From: Ophioceras dolichostomum
Taxonomy: Eukaryota > Ascomycota > Sordariomycetes > Magnaporthales > Ophioceraceae
NCBI GenBank assembly: GCA_003049485.1
Contig: PYST01000029.1
Coordinates: forward strand, 124,001-188,000
Length of the DNA: 64,000 nt
Reading direction: 5' to 3'
The translations under genes were made by a program, and so were the position numbers. Positions 59,401-64,000 of this stretch are shown piece after piece (position 1 is the first letter of the stretch; every line of letters starts with the position of its first letter). The notes beneath the pieces are model-generated. The model saw only the letters and a program-made list of their open reading frames with translations. It did no database searches and was not told where the DNA came from.

Positions 59401-59852
59401 ACTGGCTCTGGTTATTTGCACCTGCATCGCTGGGGATGCCTTACGCTCGAGGCTGTTCTACAGCCGTATCGTCTGCTAGTACTTCCTCGGCTCCGGTGGC
59501 TTGGAGATATACGAGGCAAGTAGGAAGCTGTGTCGGCAGCCACCAGATCGCCGACCATCCTCTTAAATACTTGAATATCGCCCCAACGAGATACGAGATT
59601 AGCGGAAGCGCGTGGCACGAACCAAGTAGCTGCCACGCCACGCGAAGAACGGGTGCCGGGCAGATGCAGTTAGGTTAGATACCTTAGGTAGGTAAATATG
59701 CAGGAGGGGGGGAACAGATGGTCGGTCCCTGGCCCCCGAAGAGTTTCGAGCTGATCCCCGTTGGCTCGTTTTGCGTTCGTTTTCGCGGGATGGACTAGAG
59801 GCGCACGGGCGGATAGCGAGCTAGCCAACCAGCGAGCTACCTAGGTACATAC
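56415..59852. repeat. Cluster of dispersed TACCTAGGTA-type palindromes
   Basis: Short interspersed palindromes built from TACCTAGGTA and TAGGTAGG. Examples: GGTACCTAGGTACC (56417-56430), GCCTAGGTACCTAGCC (57331-57346), near 56983, 57229, 57503, 57847, 58028, 58615-58675 (several), 58929, 59178 and 59840. Single copies also occur elsewhere between genes (about 5930, 17745, 18034, 19197, 21931, 46082), but none was noticed in the exons of the confident genes. Confidence 0.8.
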
Positions 59853-60125
59853 AAACATGCAACCAGCTAGCCAGCCAGCGAGCGAGCCAGAGCTGTTTCC
59901 AAAAATGGCACGAAAACCACGGAAACCAGAGCTTCGAAACCTCGTTCCATGCAGGTGATTCCTTCCTTCTTCATCCTCCTCTGCCGCGGGGCCTTGGGCT
60001 TCGTTCGGTCTCAGCTGGCCGTGCTGGCGGTGGCCAGCTTTTGGGTGCGTACCTGGCGGTTGATGGCGGGGTTTGGCCCATTGGCTGAAGGGGTGAGTAG
60101 GTAGCTTATTGCGTGCAGGCGAGCG

Positions 60126-60190
60126 TGTGTGTGTGCGTGTAGACTACTGGACAGACTACTGGAGCGTGTGGTGTGTAGTGTGTGTGTGTG
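60126..60190. repeat. GT-rich microsatellite
   Basis: Imperfect alternating purine/pyrimidine tract (GTGTGTGTGTGC, then GTGTGTGTGTGGG) in intergenic DNA. No gene association is visible. Confidence 0.75.
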
Positions 60191-63100
60191 GGCAAGTGCG
60201 TTGGTGGGTGTGAGTGATGGTGGTGGGTGAGTTGGTGTGCGTAGGTATGTTCGTTCGTCCCTGCGAATTCCCCCGAGAGATCGACGGAATGTCTGTCAGT
60301 CATCCGCCAGCCACATGCGTTTGCAAAGGGAAGGAGAGAAAGAGGGAAGGAAAGAAGGGGGGTTGTGTTGGGATGGGCCTGGCGGATAGAGGAGCCGACG
60401 CAAGCGCGCGTATGTACGTCCATCCCACACCACTAGGTATGTATGTACGCAACGTCGATCATCAGGGAGGTTCCGTCCGCTTCGTACATACATCCCGTCC
60501 GTCTGGAGCTAGCTGCCTCTGGCTAGCGGAATGCGCTGATCAGCAACCCGACCAAGTCTTTGTCAAGTTTACACGTCAATGTTAAGACGAGGCGAGAGGC
60601 AAGGCATTCTCCGTGAAACGAGATGATGAGATGAGATGAGATGGATGAGCTGAAAAACTAAAAGAAAGGGCAAGTATTGCCGTCGCAAAGTCCCACTAGG
60701 ACGTTTTGAAGTTGTCATCTCGTTTCCCCGTGCCGTGTTTGGGAGTAGGTATATCCAGAAGCCCAACAACTTGGCATGGCAGACGGACAGAGAGAGGATA
60801 ATGCAAATATTGACAGAGAGCCAATATTCTGGCATCTGGAAATGGGAATGAAGAGCCGCGAATGATGCGAGTGTGTGAGCGTGTGTGTGGGTTGGTGTTT
60901 CTGTGAGGGATGTAAGTGGGTTCAGTTTGGATCGGATCTTGCTCTAGCCGGCATATTGAATGGAGAAAAAGAGAAAAAGGAGGGGGGAGCCTCACACCCT
61001 CCTCAGGGACGAGAGGCGGCAACGGCAAGTTCAAGCGCGGGTCATTAGACGCGGCGGCGTAAGAGAGGAGGAGGGGAAGGGAATTGGAGCCGCGCTGCGG
61101 CGTGGAGGCCAGACTGAAAGCGCACGCCAGGCCAGGTTCTATGGCCGGGGCAGGGGGGCGGGGGGTTGTTTGCTTGCGTGGCAGGTGAGAAAAGGAGAAG
61201 AAAGGGGGGTTTGAGAAGCGCTTGCGTGCATGAGGCTGTGCAAGTATGCGAGTGCGCGTGGTGGGTGGTGAGCGAAGCCAAGAAGCTTGGTTGGTGTGTA
61301 AGTGAGTGCGTGTGTACGTAATCCGTTAGCGAAGTCATCATCAGAGAAGAGAGGGAGGGGAAGAAGGAAAACAACGCGAGGCGCGCCGATAATCTTGTGG
61401 TGGCGCGGAGTTCACAACAGCCGGGACGGAATTGAAAGACAATGAGAGAATTGGCGGACTAGAGGGCTGACTGTGCACTCTGAACTTTGCTCTCCTTGCT
61501 TTGCAAAAATTTTTGTTGCGTGGCCCCCAAGCCTGAGAGGCACGCAATGTGAGATGTGAGTGAGTTGGTACTGTGGCTGTAGGTATGCGAGCGCAAGAGA
61601 TGGAAGGCGAGTGAGGCGAGGGGTAGGCCAGCAGGCCGACCAGGCCAAGCCAAGCACCTGACGACTCACGGGGTTCGCCGCCACCGCCAAGGAATAAGGG
61701 TTCTCCCGAGGGTCTGGATGCACCGGCGAGCTATGGCCAGCCATGTGGTGGTGGTCTGGGTCTGGCAGGACGGCCGACCGTTCGTTCACTGGTGCGGCCA
61801 TGTTGCACATGTACCTGGTCTGGGGAAACACAGCCGCGAGGTACATGTCTAGCATTCCTTCCCACGCCTCCTCCCTCGTCTCTCTCTCACTCTCCACCTC
61901 CTCGCCGCCCCATTATTACCCTCCCTCCATACTACCAAGGCTAGGTACCGTAGTTCGTGCAGCTTTGTCATCTCTCGCTAAGCTCCACTCACTCACCAGG
62001 CAAAGCTACCGTCGAGAGAGGTCGTAGAGGAGGACTCTAGGCGGGTCTGGGCATGTAGCGTTTGTAGTTGTATATAGAAGCGGCTAGGCAAGATACAATT
62101 CCCCGGCCGGACTGGCTGCTGTGCCTCAGGAACCGAACGATCTCGGACGCGCGAAAGTGGGCGCGCATTAGAGCGACATGACAGGCGCGAGATGTATTGG
62201 GGTAGAATTTAGAAGGGCAGACTGGAAGGTGTACTTTCACTTTTTCGCTTTTTCTCGTTCAGCCCTCTCGGCAAGCATCCTTGGCATGCTGGACGATAGT
62301 GGTGAGAATCAAGGAGGACTATGCTACTGATGCCGCTGATGACGATGATGGCGATGATGCCTGACGGGAGGATGGATGCCGGGGGGATGGAAATCTCGCC
62401 AGTACTCCGTAGCGACTAGGAAGTTACGGGCCGTCCTACTACGCTGCAGAACCGAAGGGGGTGGCGGCGGCTGATTTACAGTAAGGGATAGCCGCGGAGG
62501 CTAAGGCAGGCATGAGGTTGAGTGTGGTGGTGGTGGTGGCGGTGGTCTGTGGTTTGTGGGTGGGAGGACGGGTATTGGCCCGAGTCAAGCAACGGGGAAA
62601 AGGGGGGGCTGAAAGGGAGGTGGCTAGGTAAACGAGGCTCTCACGAGGGCTCTCTCCTTGCTGTCTGTGCACCAGCTACCCAGCCAGCCAGCGAACACAG
62701 CAAAGCCGACCACAAGACACCCCATCCCGTCTTTGCCGATCTGGTGTGGCTGTCTATCCTGTGGAGGTGGCTACCGGACCACATCCTCCCCCGGGTAGGT
62801 GTCAAAAGGCATGTATGTATAAGATAATGTCGGCGTTTAAGTTTAGAAAGAAGAAGCATCAGGTCCAAGAAACATTGTTTAATGGGGAACGCCAGGATGA
62901 TGATGTTGATGCTGATGCGCCGATAATGATCCCTGCGAAGCTGGGGTTGTTTGTTGGAAGAGAAGGGAGGAGGGCGGGGACAAGGGGGAGACATGGAGGA
63001 GGCCAAGAGGGAGGGATGGGGGAGGTCTCGCAGCTACTACGTTGTAGTGGACGTTGAGGGGGAGAGATTGCGAGGGATATTGGATCCTCCCTTGAATCCT

Positions 63101-64000
63101 CCCGTGATGCTCGAGATAGACGGGGTAAGCTAGAGTGGAATTTGAGATTTCAATGTCAGGCCGCAATCTGCTGCCGTGGAAGGTGCCGTAGATGCCGTAG
63201 ATGCCGTATGGCCTGTGTATCTGTCGTTGAGTCATCTAGTACCAAGACAAAGGGATCGTGTTCTGGAATGGCGACGATGAATGGGGGGCGGGTGAGATTT
63301 CGAGATGGAGATGGTGAGCAGCGTGGACGATGAGGCGCAGATTTCCCAGGGACCAGCAGCATGCCAGCAACCACCAAGATGCATCATACTGCCTGCAGGT
63401 CAGGAGGTCGTTGAATCCTTCCATAAAGGGAAAGGTGCGGGTGGGGAAACTACCAAGGCCACCGCATGCTGTGTGTTCTTTTCGTGGTTCTGCTGCATGC
63501 GATCCCATAACATTTTGGAGTAGGTAGGTCGTAGGTATATGGGAGCAGGTATGCATGCTGGAGAGGGAGGGAGATATGGGTACTACGGTCGGGGAAAAAA
63601 AGGGAATCTCTAGCCAGATAGAGTACCTACGCACATCAGGCAAGCATCTGTGCGTGAGCGAGCATGGATGGCAGATGGGGTCCCGGATAATGCGGGTCGT
63701 TGATCATCTGCAGGGTGGTGGTTCTGTCCGTCCAGCGTCTCGTGTGGGATGGAGGGAACAAAAAAAAGGTCGGTCGGTAGTGCATGGCAACGGAGGGAGG
63801 GGAGGGATAAGAGGGAGGGGGAGAGTAGCTAAACACGGTAACCTTGAGATATCTTTCCCTGTTCGGACGTGGTGGGACTGGTAACACAAGCTCGAACTGC
63901 CGCGAGCCTGGAATGGGTCAGCCCTATTGGCTATCGGACGACGGTGTGTTGTTCGTGTATGTGCGTTCTGGCCCTACTTTGGAGTGCTACTGTATCAGGT

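Larger units (their letters stand above)
56242..64000. other. Gene-free terminal stretch rich in CTAGGTA palindromes and simple repeats
   Basis: No recognisable protein or RNA gene in ~7.8 kb. It contains many TACCTAGGTA-like palindromes (separate entry), GGT/GTG runs near 58768-58790 and 58826-58840, a GT-rich microsatellite (60126-60190), another GTG run (62523-62545), and purine-rich patches (56620-56660, 60965-60985). Short frames overlap on both strands, show no domains and do not share the codon pattern of TAF1. No telomeric TTAGGG arrays are seen. Confidence 0.45.

Overview
The window looks like nuclear DNA of a filamentous ascomycete (Pezizomycotina, probably Sordariomycetes; not resolved further). 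The evidence is: short introns of about 60-200 nt with GTATGT/GTGAGT-type donors, CTAAC-like branch sites and TAG/CAG acceptors; GC-rich coding sequence; CT/CA-rich leaders; and a gene set of MIC60, ISU1, ADE1, PIG-U/GAB1, SAM37, folylpolyglutamate synthases and TAF1. I see no operons, CRISPR arrays, phage or bacterial features. All exon boundaries were worked out by hand from splice signals, reading phase and family conservation.

Layout. 0.4-2.8 kb: MIC60 (+). 4.4-5.6 kb: a secreted cysteine-rich protein (+). 8.2-9.2 kb: a hypothetical protein (+). 11.0-12.0 kb: ISU1 Fe-S scaffold (-), whose first intron appears to be AT-AC. 13.1-15.1 kb: ADE1 SAICAR synthetase (-), in 12 exons. 16.1-17.7 kb: GPI transamidase subunit PIG-U (+). 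17.7-39.9 kb: about 22 kb with no recognisable protein gene, holding microsatellites, a 14-bp minisatellite, two C-tracts (one around a run of N) and one possible leader-rich transcript near 33.8-35.4 kb. 39.9-41.8 kb: a SAM37/metaxin-like outer-membrane protein (+). 42.9-45.4 kb: a large low-complexity, probably nuclear protein (-). 46.86-46.94 kb: a tRNA-Ile with a short intron (-). 47.4-49.4 kb (+) and 49.6-51.6 kb (-): two different folylpolyglutamate synthase-family genes placed tail to tail. 52.4-56.2 kb: TFIID subunit TAF1 (+). 56.2-64 kb: no recognisable gene, but dense copies of a short TACCTAGGTA-type palindrome.

Functions. Most recognised genes are single-copy housekeeping genes: mitochondrial architecture and import (MIC60, SAM37), Fe-S biogenesis (ISU1), purine and folate one-carbon metabolism (ADE1, two FPGS), GPI anchoring (PIG-U) and Pol II initiation (TAF1). 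They do not form a biosynthetic cluster. The points most worth a second look are the AT-AC intron in ISU1, the convergent FPGS paralogue pair, the intron-dense ADE1, the long gene-free block and the clustered CTAGG palindromes. I did not find a convincing new multi-gene system.
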